A DNA stretch of 36,837 nucleotides. Source: Vibrionales bacterium SWAT-3 (GTDB lineage: Bacteria > Pseudomonadota > Gammaproteobacteria > Enterobacterales > Vibrionaceae). The stretch spans positions 1 to 36,837 of the forward strand of contig AAZW01000051.1 in assembly GCA_000169995.1 (NCBI GenBank). Reading direction: 5' to 3'. The position numbers were made by a program, and so were the translations under genes. Below are positions 25,826 through 34,539 of the stretch, piece after piece. The stretch's first letter is position 1, and each line of letters begins with the position of its first letter. The notes beneath the pieces are model-generated. The model was given only the letters and a program-made list of their open reading frames with translations, was not told the origin of the DNA and searched no databases.

Positions 25826-26708
25826 GGGCGTGTTGATCTTTGCTGTACATTTCGCGTTCAACAATACATCGGTAGCCACATTAACATGAATGCCAGCGAT
25901 AACATGCTGGCATAATTCCTTTCTAGCTTGTCATATCTACTTGAAATAGCTCGATAATGCTTAATTTTCCCAAAGGCATTTTCGACCAAGTGACGATACT
26001 TGTATAGACACCAATCCATACTGTTTTTGTCTATATCTTCTCCGTAATTGCGTTTAGCAATTACTGTTTCTCCGCCACGTTCCTTAACAAAAGTGCGGAA
26101 AGGTTCGCTGTCATATCCTTTATCACAAACGATGGTATTAACTTCATCGAGTTGCTCAACTAAGCTTTCGGCATGCACTATATCGTGGCGTTGTCCTTCT
26201 GATAAATCAAAGCAAATCGGCAGGCCACCACTATCCACGGCTAAGTGAATTTTGGTTGAGTTGCCCCCGCAACTTTTTCCTATTTGCTCTGAGCTTTCAG
26301 TCGCTGCACCTGTACTATGCTGATGCGCTCGAACTATAGAGCCATCAAGAAAGACCCATTCAAAATCAGCCATGCTAGATAAGCTTTTGAAAAGTTTATC
26401 TAAAACCCCTTTCTTTGACCAAAGATTAAATCGTCTGTAAACGGTACTCCACTCTCCGAACTTAGAGGGTAGATCCCGCCAAGGAATACCTGTTCTCATT
26501 CGATAAAGTATTCCTTCAAATGTCATTCGATGTTCAGTTTTATCGTAAATACGACCTGTACTTTTCATAACTTGGAGTAGCAGTTCCCAGCGAATATCAG
26601 TTAGCATTGTTCTTGGCATGGTATTGGTTATGGTTTTACTTTTGGCGAAGCAAATTATAACTCTTTACCATGCTGTTCAAAAAATACTCACGAAAGATCA
26701 ACACGCCC
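25826..26708 (-). mobile_element. Complete IS5-family (IS427-group-like) insertion sequence (883 bp)
   Basis: Perfect 16-bp inverted repeats GGGCGTGTTGATCTTT mark both ends (25826–25841 and, inverted, 26693–26708), flanked by TA on each side as target duplication. A single minus-strand transposase gene fills it. It is inserted in the divergent promoter region between the TolC-like gene and the adhesin gene. Confidence 0.93.
25858..26619 (-). CDS. IS5-family transposase
   Basis: A 253-residue DDE transposase in one uninterrupted frame; many relatives of this group need a frameshift between two frames. It has the N-terminal DUF4096-like region (WELLLQVMKSTGRIYDKTEHRMTFEGILYRMRTGIPWRDLPSKFG) and the catalytic residues Asp in VFLDGSIVRAHQHS, Asp in VCDKGYDS and Glu in HLVENAFGKIKHYR. 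The length and motifs look intact, so the element could be mobile. Confidence 0.92.
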   Translation of the reverse strand: MPRTMLTDIRWELLLQVMKSTGRIYDKTEHRMTFEGILYRMRTGIPWRDLPSKFGEWSTVYRRFNLWSKKGVLDKLFKSLSSMADFEWVFLDGSIVRAHQHSTGAATESSEQIGKSCGGNSTKIHLAVDSGGLPICFDLSEGQRHDIVHAESLVEQLDEVNTIVCDKGYDSEPFRTFVKERGGETVIAKRNYGEDIDKNSMDWCLYKYRHLVENAFGKIKHYRAISSRYDKLERNYASMLSLAFMLMWLPMYC

Positions 26709-26871
26709 TAGCTATTGCTGTTGAACAATTTGAAATTAGCTCCAATTTCAAGTTGCTAGTGAGTTGATTATCAATAGTGGCACTACTAAATTTATGAAGT
26801 GAAGCAACCACATCACTGGGTGGGCTTTGGTGCGTGTGTGGTTGGTTTTGGGCTGAAGTAGGAACTGAGTT

Positions 26872-29649
26872 ATGGGTAGTGTAAACCTTCATATTCTAGG
26901 CCTTGCTAGCGGCAGCATTGTGCTTGACGCTCAGGGTCGATTGCGTCAATTAGCACCGGGCGAACAACCTGCCTTGAGTGATGTTGTGATTAGTGTTGCT
27001 GAGAACGAAGAGAGTGTGCCAAGCGTTTCGGCACGATTCGTTGATAGCCAAGGACAACAAAATGAGTTGGAGATTGATGACGCAATCGCACAAGTCGAAC
27101 GTGCAATTGAGGATGGTTTTGATCCAACTGAGTTAGGCGATGAGTTTGATACTGCTGCGGGAGATCAAGGATCTAGCCTGACCAATAGCGGTCGGATCGA
27201 ACGAACAGGTACAGAAAGCCAGGCAGAAACTGACTTTGAAACGTCAGGCTTCGAATCTCAAGGGCTATCCGTGACTCAGTCACTGACGCTATTTAACATC
27301 ATCGCATTAGCACTTGTGTCTGGTGAAACCAATGCTGTTGAGTTAGAGCAAGATCAACCCATAGAAGCAGGTGGCTCACTAACACTAGATAAGCAAGGTG
27401 TTATTTTTATTGAGCAAGAGGCCGTTGGTGAAAATGGCTTAGGTACTTTTACTGTGAATGCTGACGGTACTTGGACCTTTTTGGCAAACAACTCTTTTAA
27501 TGAGCTAGGTACTGGTCAACAGGCCCAAGATTCCACGATAGTTCGAACTTCCGACGGTGTTGAACAAAGAATAACAGTGACCATAGTGGGCACAGATGAT
27601 CGAGCGGTCGCGACCAACGGGTCAGGAAGCGTGACCGAAGATATCGGTATTAATGAAGAGACTAGCAAGTTACAGACATCTGGTGAGGTCACCATTACCG
27701 ATGTCGATAGCACAACGCCTACCTTTTTACCCAATAGCGCATTTGATGCGGGCAAGTCTACCAATACGACTCAGCTCGGTGAGCTCTCGATTGCTCCAAG
27801 TGGTAGCTGGATTTACAACGTCAATAATGACGACGTTCAATACTTAGGGGAAGGTGAGTCAGTGACTGAAACTTATGTCGTTACTGCCTCGGACGGAACG
27901 ACAAGCGAGATTACGATTGTTATTACTGGAGCTGACGACTCATCTGAGATTTCGGTCGAAGAAGGTGATAGTGATACGGGCAGTGTTATTGAAGATGTGG
28001 ATGTCGATGAAGAATCTAATCATCTTGAAGTGACAGGCACTCTGACTATTACCGACAATGATCTAAACGATGTTCCGCGATTTAACCCAATAGGTGTGTT
28101 CACTTCCTTAGGCTCAACTGGCGTAAGTGCGCTCGGTACATTAGCTATCACAGAGACAGGCCTGTGGACTTATATGGTGAATAATGACCTAGTTCAGCAT
28201 CTAAACACCGGCGAAGTCATTACGGAGCGATACAGCGTCACTTCGACTGATGGAGCAGAACATATCATCGAAATTACGATTAATGGCACCAATGACGTGC
28301 CTGTAGCGACAGGTTTCAGTGTTGATGCGTCTGGAGAACCTCATCAAAGCGGTGGCGACGGTGAGGGCGTCATTCAATACGGTGATATAGAAACGGCCAT
28401 CACGTTCAATTCCGCAATAGCAGCGCAAGATCGGATATCAGACATAGAAGATGACCACAACCAGATCGATTTACATATCGTGATTAAAGCACTGCCGACA
28501 TCAGGTACTTTAATCTATACAAACAGCGATGGCGTTACACGTAAGGTTGTGGAAAGTGACGTATCTGGAGAAACGCAATTTGAACATTCCGGCTTAAGTT
28601 ATGTTGCCGGTGCAGGTGAAGCATTCCTAATTGGTATCACAGATGTCCCTAATGACGACACGCCAGTGTCTGAAGACGGTTTTTATAACTGGGGTAGCGC
28701 GGTTGAGGGCTCTGGAGGAATGAGGCGTGAAGTCGAATTAGCCAATGGCAGCTCGATTTATGTCGAGATAGATAACCCAAACAATAAGCCACTCAAGCAA
28801 TACAATGCTGAGCAAAGTCATGTGGGTTATGGGATTGGTGATAGTGACGGGCGTGGTATTAACCGAGATGAAACTCTGACCATAGACTTTGCGCAGAACC
28901 CAATATCAGAGGTTCGATTTGGCTTAGATGGTTTAGGACCAGTGTTTGAAGAAGATAACCCTAATGTTGTGAGAGCCGTTTTTTACTTTGTTGGTGGCGG
29001 CAGCGAAACGGTTGAATACGAGAAAGAACCCGGAGAGACAGGTGTTGAGCGATTATTCTATGAATTCACGTACTCTTCACCTGGGCAGGTCATTGAACAA
29101 GTCGAGTTCTCAAACCCGAAAGGGAGCTGGGAGCTTAGGTATATTGGTGGTGACCTAGAAGTCAATCAAGACAGCTTTGATTACCAAGTTGTCGACTCTA
29201 CCGGGGAAGTAAGTAGCGTTGAGACGGTTACGCTTAATGTGGAAGGGTCAGCGGCTTATCAAGTTCCGAGTGACCCCGAATTGTCTGACTTTGTTGCGGG
29301 ATTAGGTAACGAGATCTTAATTGGTAATGATGCGGATAACATTTTCGAATGGGTAGACTCAGCGCTCGATAACAGTGTCGATGTGGTTAAAGAGTTCACT
29401 GTAGGCGAAGACTTACTTGAGCTCAGTGACATTCTAGACGCGACAGGTAGCGACTCAGTCGATGATCTCATTCCCGAAATTGATGCTGAATTGCAAAGGG
29501 ACAACTTGGTGATGAGCCTTGAACACGATGGAGGTGAACAAACCATTGTTTTGGAGGATGTGAAAGACCAGTTAATCGATCATGTTGTGGATAGTAGCTT
29601 TGACAGTATTTCAGCGCTTAGTGAGTTAATCAAGAATGATGCCGCTTGA
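26872..29649 (+). CDS. LapA/BapA-like type I secreted adhesin with retention module
   Basis: A 925-residue acidic surface protein. Residues 1–100 form a LapA-type retention module ending in EFDTAAGDQ; TAAG at 94–97 is the site type cut by the periplasmic protease LapG to release such adhesins. Next come about three VCBS/cadherin-like repeats (roughly 155–243, 250–357 and 365–476), each with a GTFTVNADGTWTF-like or GTLAITETGLWTY-like core and a VTIVGTDD or ITINGTNDV end, then a unique region (480–790). The C-terminus (about 800–925) has one RTX-like nonapeptide segment (GNEILIGNDADNIFEW) and the T1SS C-terminal domain that serves as secretion signal. It is very small for the family. A biofilm or attachment role is likely. 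ATG 26872 has only a weak ribosome site. Confidence 0.88.
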   Translation: MGSVNLHILGLASGSIVLDAQGRLRQLAPGEQPALSDVVISVAENEESVPSVSARFVDSQGQQNELEIDDAIAQVERAIEDGFDPTELGDEFDTAAGDQGSSLTNSGRIERTGTESQAETDFETSGFESQGLSVTQSLTLFNIIALALVSGETNAVELEQDQPIEAGGSLTLDKQGVIFIEQEAVGENGLGTFTVNADGTWTFLANNSFNELGTGQQAQDSTIVRTSDGVEQRITVTIVGTDDRAVATNGSGSVTEDIGINEETSKLQTSGEVTITDVDSTTPTFLPNSAFDAGKSTNTTQLGELSIAPSGSWIYNVNNDDVQYLGEGESVTETYVVTASDGTTSEITIVITGADDSSEISVEEGDSDTGSVIEDVDVDEESNHLEVTGTLTITDNDLNDVPRFNPIGVFTSLGSTGVSALGTLAITETGLWTYMVNNDLVQHLNTGEVITERYSVTSTDGAEHIIEITINGTNDVPVATGFSVDASGEPHQSGGDGEGVIQYGDIETAITFNSAIAAQDRISDIEDDHNQIDLHIVIKALPTSGTLIYTNSDGVTRKVVESDVSGETQFEHSGLSYVAGAGEAFLIGITDVPNDDTPVSEDGFYNWGSAVEGSGGMRREVELANGSSIYVEIDNPNNKPLKQYNAEQSHVGYGIGDSDGRGINRDETLTIDFAQNPISEVRFGLDGLGPVFEEDNPNVVRAVFYFVGGGSETVEYEKEPGETGVERLFYEFTYSSPGQVIEQVEFSNPKGSWELRYIGGDLEVNQDSFDYQVVDSTGEVSSVETVTLNVEGSAAYQVPSDPELSDFVAGLGNEILIGNDADNIFEWVDSALDNSVDVVKEFTVGEDLLELSDILDATGSDSVDDLIPEIDAELQRDNLVMSLEHDGGEQTIVLEDVKDQLIDHVVDSSFDSISALSELIKNDAA

Positions 29650-29748
29650 TCGGAAAATTGAAGCTTCATCTATTCGAATAAATTAAAGCCTTAACTATTG
29701 AATAATTGTTGTGGGGATTTAGTGTCGAAGGAGCGCCAATCACAGGCA

Positions 29749-29778
29749 AAAAAAAGCCCAAACCAACGTGGTTTGGGC
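29749..29778 (-). terminator. Minus-strand rho-independent terminator without a known gene
   Basis: A 10-bp stem (29756–29765 with 29769–29778) and ACG loop are followed, on the minus strand, by eight or more T. On the plus strand no T-run follows, so it does not fit the adhesin transcript well. No minus-strand gene lies between it and psrA. Confidence 0.75.
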
Positions 29779-29986
29779 GGATACAAGTATAGGAGTTAAT
29801 AAGGAAAATGCAGTAATTAAGAAAGCAGGGTGAACAACAAGTTTGACGGCCTGTTAAACTTCTAAATACTCTGTTTTCTACGTAATTTATGACTCCCCAT
29901 TTCTAATTCAGTTCCCAGAAAATTCATTAAATTTTACTTTTTTCTCAAACACCCCGCGATTCAATCGGTTAGTGGCGATATTTTTT

Positions 29987-30003
29987 AACTGGTACGACCA
30001 ATT
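29987..30003. promoter_or_regulatory. FadR-type operator
   Basis: AACTGGTACGACCAATT matches the fatty-acid regulator FadR operator closely; the CTGGTACGACCA core is the same as in the E. coli fadB site. It lies 83 bases before the psrA ATG, centred about 67 bases upstream of the predicted start of transcription. Confidence 0.75.
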
Positions 30004-30026
30004 TGTGAAAATGTGATGTTGCTTGC

Positions 30027-30055
30027 TTGTTAAATAAATGTTCTCGTCGTATATT
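30027..30055 (+). promoter_or_regulatory. Sigma-70 promoter of psrA
   Basis: TTGTTA (30027–30032) and TATATT (30050–30055) are separated by exactly 17 bases and lie about 30 bases before the psrA start codon. Transcription should begin near 30062, inside the candidate PsrA box. Confidence 0.65.
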
Positions 30056-30056
30056 T

Positions 30057-30070
30057 CAAACAGTTGTTTA
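30057..30070. promoter_or_regulatory. Candidate PsrA operator (autoregulation)
   Basis: CAAACAGTTGTTTA matches the Pseudomonas PsrA box (CAAAC-N2–4-GTTTG) except for the last base. It overlaps the predicted transcription start of psrA, a good place for repression by its own product. Confidence 0.55.
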
Positions 30071-30085
30071 ATACGAGTGATTGAA

Positions 30086-30715
30086 ATGGCACCAAGAAGT
30101 ACAACCAAAGACAAAATCTTAGACGTAGCTGAAGGCTTGTTTGCTGAGCATGGCTTTAATGACACCTCTTTACGCACTATTACGGGCAAAGCGAACGTCA
30201 ATCTAGCTTCGGTGAACTACCACTTTGGCGACAAGAAAACTCTGGTTCGTGCGGTACTCAATCGCTACCTAGAAGCATTCATGCCTGCGCTGCAAGATGC
30301 ACTAGTGAACTTAAAATTGAACGAAACGTATTCTATGAGTGACGTGTTTGAGTCTTTGAGACAGCCATTAAGAGCACTGAATGATGTAAGGCCAAATGGT
30401 ACTAGCAGATTCATGTTACTTATCGGCAGAGGCTACACGGACGTACAGGGGCATTTACGTTGGTTCATTACGACGCGTTACAGCGAAGTTCTAACTTTGT
30501 TTACGAGCTCAGTAATGAAGGCTAACCCGAGCCTCACAAAAGAACAGTTATTCTGGCGATTGCACTTCACCCTCGGGACTTGTGTATTCACCATGGCTTC
30601 CAGTCAAGCTCTCGTAGAAATTGCAGAGAATGATTACGGGAAGAAAATAGATGCCAAAGCAGTGGTCGATATTTTAATTCCATACTTGGCCGCTGGCATG
30701 TCAGCAGAAGATTAA
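30086..30715 (+). CDS. psrA: TetR-family fatty-acid-responsive regulator PsrA
   Basis: A 209-residue TetR regulator. The N-terminal DNA-binding domain (KDKILDVAEGLFAEHGFNDTSLRTITGKANVNLASVNYHFGDKKTLVRAVLNRYL) is close to Pseudomonas PsrA, and the ligand domain shares QLFWRLHFTLG and AENDYG with it. PsrA proteins sense long-chain fatty acids and repress beta-oxidation genes. ATG 30086 gives MAPRSTTKDKIL. The acyl-CoA dehydrogenase gene fadE begins 56 bases downstream, so the two may be co-transcribed; a FadR-type site and a PsrA-type box lie upstream. Confidence 0.85.
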   Translation: MAPRSTTKDKILDVAEGLFAEHGFNDTSLRTITGKANVNLASVNYHFGDKKTLVRAVLNRYLEAFMPALQDALVNLKLNETYSMSDVFESLRQPLRALNDVRPNGTSRFMLLIGRGYTDVQGHLRWFITTRYSEVLTLFTSSVMKANPSLTKEQLFWRLHFTLGTCVFTMASSQALVEIAENDYGKKIDAKAVVDILIPYLAAGMSAED

Positions 30716-30771
30716 AACAATAAAAAGCGAATAAATTCACAACCAATATAGTGAACAAAAGGATCTGAACT

Positions 30772-33054
30772 ATGAGCTCTCTAAGACAAAAATGGGTAAG
30801 TGACCCAGCTTTTAAACTCTTTAAAAAAGTACTACCACCACTATCTAGCACCGAAAAAGAAGCGATGGAAGCGGGTAGCGTGTGGTGGGACGGAGAGCTG
30901 TTTTCTGGTAAGCCAGACTTCACTAAGCTGCACCAATACCCGAAACCTCAACTTTCATCAGAAGAGCAGTCTTTTATGGACAATGAGCTAGAAACCTTGC
31001 TTTCTATGCTTGATGACCATCAGATTGTAAAAGAAGATCGAGACCTTCCGAAAGAAGTTTGGAACTTCTTACGCAAAGAACGCTTTTTTTCTTTGATTAT
31101 TTCTAAAGAGTACGGCGGTCGTGAATTTTCAGCACACGCAAACTCAACGATTGTTACCAAGATCGCAACTCGCAGTATCAGTGCTGCAGTTTCTGTAATG
31201 GTTCCTAACTCACTTGGCCCTGGTGAGCTTCTATCTCACTATGGTACTCAAGAACAGAAAGATTACTGGCTGCCACGTCTTGCTGACGGTACAGATATCC
31301 CATGTTTCGCACTAACAGGTCCAGAAGCGGGTTCTGATGCAGGCGGTATTCCTGATGTTGGTACCGTATGTATGGGTATGCACGAAGGTAAAGAGACACT
31401 GGGTATCAAGCTTAACTGGAACAAGCGTTACATCACGCTAGCACCAGTAGCAACAGTGCTTGGCCTTGCATTCAAACTGCACGATCCAGAAAAACTGTTG
31501 GGTGATAAAGAAGATATCGGCATCACGTGTGCGCTTATTCCAGCAGATCATGAAGGTGTTGTGATTGGTGAGCGTCATGATCCACTAGGCCTGGCGTTTA
31601 TGAATGGTCCAACACGTGGTCACGATGTTTTCATCCCAATGGAATGGCTAATCGGTGGCGCGGATTACGCAGGTAAAGGTTGGCGTATGCTGGTGGAGTG
31701 TCTATCTGCGGGGCGTGGTATTTCACTACCAGCACTAGGCACGGCAATGGGCCACCTAACGGCAAGAACAACAGGTGCATACGCATACGTTCGTAAGCAG
31801 TTTGGCATGTCGATTGGTAAGTTTGAGGGTGTTGCAGAGAGCTTAGGTCGCATTGGTGGTTTAACGTATCTACTAGAAGCGACACGAACTCTAACGACGA
31901 CATCGCTTGATATGAAAGAAAAACCGGGCATCGTAACGGCTATCGCGAAATACCACATGACAGAGATGGCACGTACCATTCTGAATGATTCAATGGATAT
32001 TCACTCAGGTCGTGCAATTCAAGATGGTCCGATGAACTACTTGGCTGCGCCTTACCTAGGTATCCCTGTTGCAATCACAGTAGAAGGTGCAAACATCCTG
32101 ACTCGTAACCTGATGATCTTTGGTCAAGGTGCGACACGTTGTCACCCATACGTATTGAGCGAGATGGAAGCGGCAGCTAATCCAGATGAGAAGCAAGGCG
32201 CAAAAGACTTCGATGACTTGTTGTTCAAGCATATTGGTCACGCAACTAAGAACACATTTGGCGCGTTCGGTGCGGCATTGACTGGCTCTAAGTTTATTAA
32301 AGCGGGCATGAGTGGTCCAACTAAGCCTTACTACCAAGATCTGACTCGTCTGAGCCGTGCATTAGCGGTAAGTGCAGACTTCGCGATGCTAACTCTAGGT
32401 GGTGAACTGAAACGTAAAGAGCTTATCTCTGCACGTTTAGGTGATGGTCTGAGTTACCTATACATGGCTTCAGCTGCACTTAAGAAGTATGAAGACGAAG
32501 GTCGTCAACAAGCAGACCTAGACTATGTACACTACGCGGTTCAACACTGTTTCCACCATGCTGCAAAGGCACTACAAGAGGCGTACCGTAACTTCCCGAA
32601 TAAGGTGGTTGGTAAGGTACTTAAAGGCCTAATATTCCCTGTGAGCAACCACTTCGAGAAACCAAGCGATGATCTAACAGTCCAGTTGGCTGAAAGCTTG
32701 ATGATTCCGGGTGCACACCGTGAACGCCTGACTCACCTTTGCTACATCGGTCAGGAAGAAGACGATAGCGTTGGCTTGATGGAAAATGCGTTCAATGCGA
32801 TGTACAGCATCAAACCACTTGAGCGTAAGATCTTCAAAGCAGTTAAAGAGGGCAAAGTTGCTCGTAAAGGTCTACTGCAAGACAAACTTGCTCAAGCACT
32901 GGCAGCAGATGTACTGACTCAAGACGAAGTTGACCAAATCATTGCAGCAGACAAACTACGCTACGCTGCAATCCAAGTTGACCACTTCAGTCACGATTAC
33001 AGTGAAACTTTGACGCGAAAAGAGTTAAAACCTAAGCTAAATAGCGTTGCTTAG
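30772..33054 (+). CDS. fadE: Acyl-CoA dehydrogenase FadE
   Basis: A 760-residue flavin enzyme that carries out the first oxidation of beta-oxidation, acyl-CoA to trans-2-enoyl-CoA. It is of the large proteobacterial FadE type with a C-terminal extension (DUF1974-like), slightly shorter than E. coli FadE (814). The N-terminal helical domain includes VWNFLRKERFFSLIISKEYGG; the FAD/substrate segment includes CFALTGPEAGSDAGGIPD; then GRGISLPALGTAMGHLTARTTGAYAYVRKQFG and DIHSGRAIQDGPMNYLAAPY. AAGGATCTG lies before ATG 30772. Regulation by PsrA and FadR is inferred from the upstream sites. Confidence 0.95.
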   Translation: MSSLRQKWVSDPAFKLFKKVLPPLSSTEKEAMEAGSVWWDGELFSGKPDFTKLHQYPKPQLSSEEQSFMDNELETLLSMLDDHQIVKEDRDLPKEVWNFLRKERFFSLIISKEYGGREFSAHANSTIVTKIATRSISAAVSVMVPNSLGPGELLSHYGTQEQKDYWLPRLADGTDIPCFALTGPEAGSDAGGIPDVGTVCMGMHEGKETLGIKLNWNKRYITLAPVATVLGLAFKLHDPEKLLGDKEDIGITCALIPADHEGVVIGERHDPLGLAFMNGPTRGHDVFIPMEWLIGGADYAGKGWRMLVECLSAGRGISLPALGTAMGHLTARTTGAYAYVRKQFGMSIGKFEGVAESLGRIGGLTYLLEATRTLTTTSLDMKEKPGIVTAIAKYHMTEMARTILNDSMDIHSGRAIQDGPMNYLAAPYLGIPVAITVEGANILTRNLMIFGQGATRCHPYVLSEMEAAANPDEKQGAKDFDDLLFKHIGHATKNTFGAFGAALTGSKFIKAGMSGPTKPYYQDLTRLSRALAVSADFAMLTLGGELKRKELISARLGDGLSYLYMASAALKKYEDEGRQQADLDYVHYAVQHCFHHAAKALQEAYRNFPNKVVGKVLKGLIFPVSNHFEKPSDDLTVQLAESLMIPGAHRERLTHLCYIGQEEDDSVGLMENAFNAMYSIKPLERKIFKAVKEGKVARKGLLQDKLAQALAADVLTQDEVDQIIAADKLRYAAIQVDHFSHDYSETLTRKELKPKLNSVA

Positions 33055-33067
33055 ATTAAGAAATGAT

Positions 33068-33097
33068 AAAAGGCACCTTAAAAGGTGCCTTTTTTTG
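33068..33097 (+). terminator. Rho-independent terminator after fadE
   Basis: The stem AAAAGGCACCTT/AAGGTGCCTTTT with a very short loop is followed by seven T, 14 bases after the fadE stop. Confidence 0.92.
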
Positions 33098-33264
33098 TTT
33101 TTGTCGTAGAAGTCGCAATAGACGCGTTAACAAATGGTGACTTAGTCAGCAAATATTCACTGAGTGCTCCAACCACTTGCATTTTCACCACATTTTTACA
33201 GAAATTAGATGCCATTTGCGTACGAAACTTTTATCCTTAACCTGATTTTTTAAGGAAGTTGAAT

Positions 33265-34467
33265 ATGATCATCAAACCTCGAATTCGCGGATTCATCTGT
33301 ACTACAACACATCCAGTCGGTTGTGAAGCTAATGTAAAAGAACAAATTGCTTACACAAAAGCTCAAGGCCTAATCGCAAACGCACCTAAACGTGTACTAG
33401 TTGTTGGCTCTTCAAGTGGCTACGGCTTGTCTTCACGTATTGCGGCTGCATTTGGTGGCGGCGCTTCAACTATCGGTGTTTTCTTTGAGAAAGCCGGTAC
33501 TGAGAAAAAGCCTGGCACAGCTGGTTTCTACAACTCAGCAGCGTTCGACAAGTTTGCTAAAGAAGAAGGCCTATATTCAAAAAGCCTGAATGGCGATGCT
33601 TTCTCTAATGAAGCGAAACAGAAAACAATTGATCTGATCAAAGAAGATCTAGGCCAAATCGATATGGTTGTATACTCACTGGCGTCTCCAGTGCGTAAAA
33701 TGCCAGAGACTGGCGAAGTAATTCGTTCATCTCTAAAGCCTATCGGTGAAACGTACACGTCAACTGCGGTTGATACGAACAAAGACACAATCATCGAAGC
33801 AAGCGTAGAGCCTGCAACTGAAGAAGAGATCAAAGACACTGTAACTGTAATGGGCGGTGAAGATTGGGAACTTTGGATCAATGCTCTTTCTGAAGCTGGT
33901 GTTCTAGCGGACGGTTGTAAGACGGTTGCTTACAGCTACATTGGTACTGAACTAACGTGGCCAATCTACTGGGATGGCGCACTAGGTAAAGCTAAGATGG
34001 ATCTAGACCGTGCAGCGACAGCGCTGAACGAGAAGCTAGGCCAAACTGGCGGTACTGCAAACGTTGCTGTTCTTAAGTCTGTTGTGACTCAAGCAAGCTC
34101 TGCAATCCCTGTTATGCCTCTTTACATCGCTATGGTGTTCAAGAAGATGCGTGAAGAAGGTACTCACGAAGGTTGTATGGAGCAGATCTTCCGTATGTTC
34201 AGCCAGCGTCTATACAAAGAAGACGGTAGCGCTCCAGAAGTTGATGACGTAAACCGTCTACGTCTGGATGACCTAGAACTGCGTGACGACATTCAAGAAC
34301 ACTGTCGTAACCTATGGCCTCAAATCACAACTGAAAACCTAAAAGAACTGACTGACTACGTTGAGTATAAAGAAGAGTTCTTGAAGCTATTCGGTTTCGG
34401 TGTTGAAGGTGTTGATTACGAAGCTGACGTTAACCCAGCTGTTGAATTTGATGTAGCTGACATCTAA
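33265..34467 (+). CDS. fabV: Trans-2-enoyl-ACP reductase FabV
   Basis: A 400-residue NADH-dependent enoyl-ACP reductase, the last step of each fatty acid elongation cycle; this class was first described in V. cholerae and is resistant to triclosan. The start MIIKPRIRGFICTTTHPVGC is diagnostic. The NADH-binding loop is VLVVGSSSGYGLSSRIAAAFGGGAST, and the catalytic Tyr-X8-Lys is in PIYWDGALGKAK. ATG 33265 has AAGGAAG upstream. It has its own terminators on both sides and is monocistronic. I see no FadR-type site in the 200 bases upstream. Confidence 0.97.
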   Translation: MIIKPRIRGFICTTTHPVGCEANVKEQIAYTKAQGLIANAPKRVLVVGSSSGYGLSSRIAAAFGGGASTIGVFFEKAGTEKKPGTAGFYNSAAFDKFAKEEGLYSKSLNGDAFSNEAKQKTIDLIKEDLGQIDMVVYSLASPVRKMPETGEVIRSSLKPIGETYTSTAVDTNKDTIIEASVEPATEEEIKDTVTVMGGEDWELWINALSEAGVLADGCKTVAYSYIGTELTWPIYWDGALGKAKMDLDRAATALNEKLGQTGGTANVAVLKSVVTQASSAIPVMPLYIAMVFKKMREEGTHEGCMEQIFRMFSQRLYKEDGSAPEVDDVNRLRLDDLELRDDIQEHCRNLWPQITTENLKELTDYVEYKEEFLKLFGFGVEGVDYEADVNPAVEFDVADI

Positions 34468-34490
34468 TTCAAATTATCGAATCTAAACGA

Positions 34491-34520
34491 ATAGGCGCTC
34501 ATTGAGCGCCTATTTTTTTG
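34491..34520 (+). terminator. Rho-independent terminator after fabV
   Basis: A perfect 10-bp stem ATAGGCGCTC/GAGCGCCTAT with a three-base loop is followed by a run of T. Confidence 0.92.
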
Positions 34521-34539
34521 TCTGCTATTTGATTAAAGA

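Larger units (their letters stand above)
29650..30085. other. Intergenic region with minus-strand terminator, FadR box and psrA promoter
   Basis: There is no convincing gene in these 436 bases. A 97-codon minus-strand frame overlapping the start of psrA has no ribosome site or family resemblance. The region holds the hairpin at 29749–29778, the FadR-like operator at 29987–30003 and the psrA promoter and operator at 30027–30070. Confidence 0.6.

Noticed and set aside
29908..30201. A 97-codon minus-strand reading frame overlapping the start of psrA
   Set aside because: It runs antisense to the conserved PsrA DNA-binding domain and across the promoter and operators; no family resemblance or ribosome site.
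30736..30755. Inverted repeat TTCAC/GTGAA between psrA and fadE
   Set aside because: Five-base arms ten bases apart occur often by chance and fit no FadR, PsrA or CRP consensus.
33098..33264. FadR-type site upstream of fabV
   Set aside because: I looked for a CTGGT/ACCAG-type palindrome because FabV is a fatty-acid gene next to fadE, but none is present.
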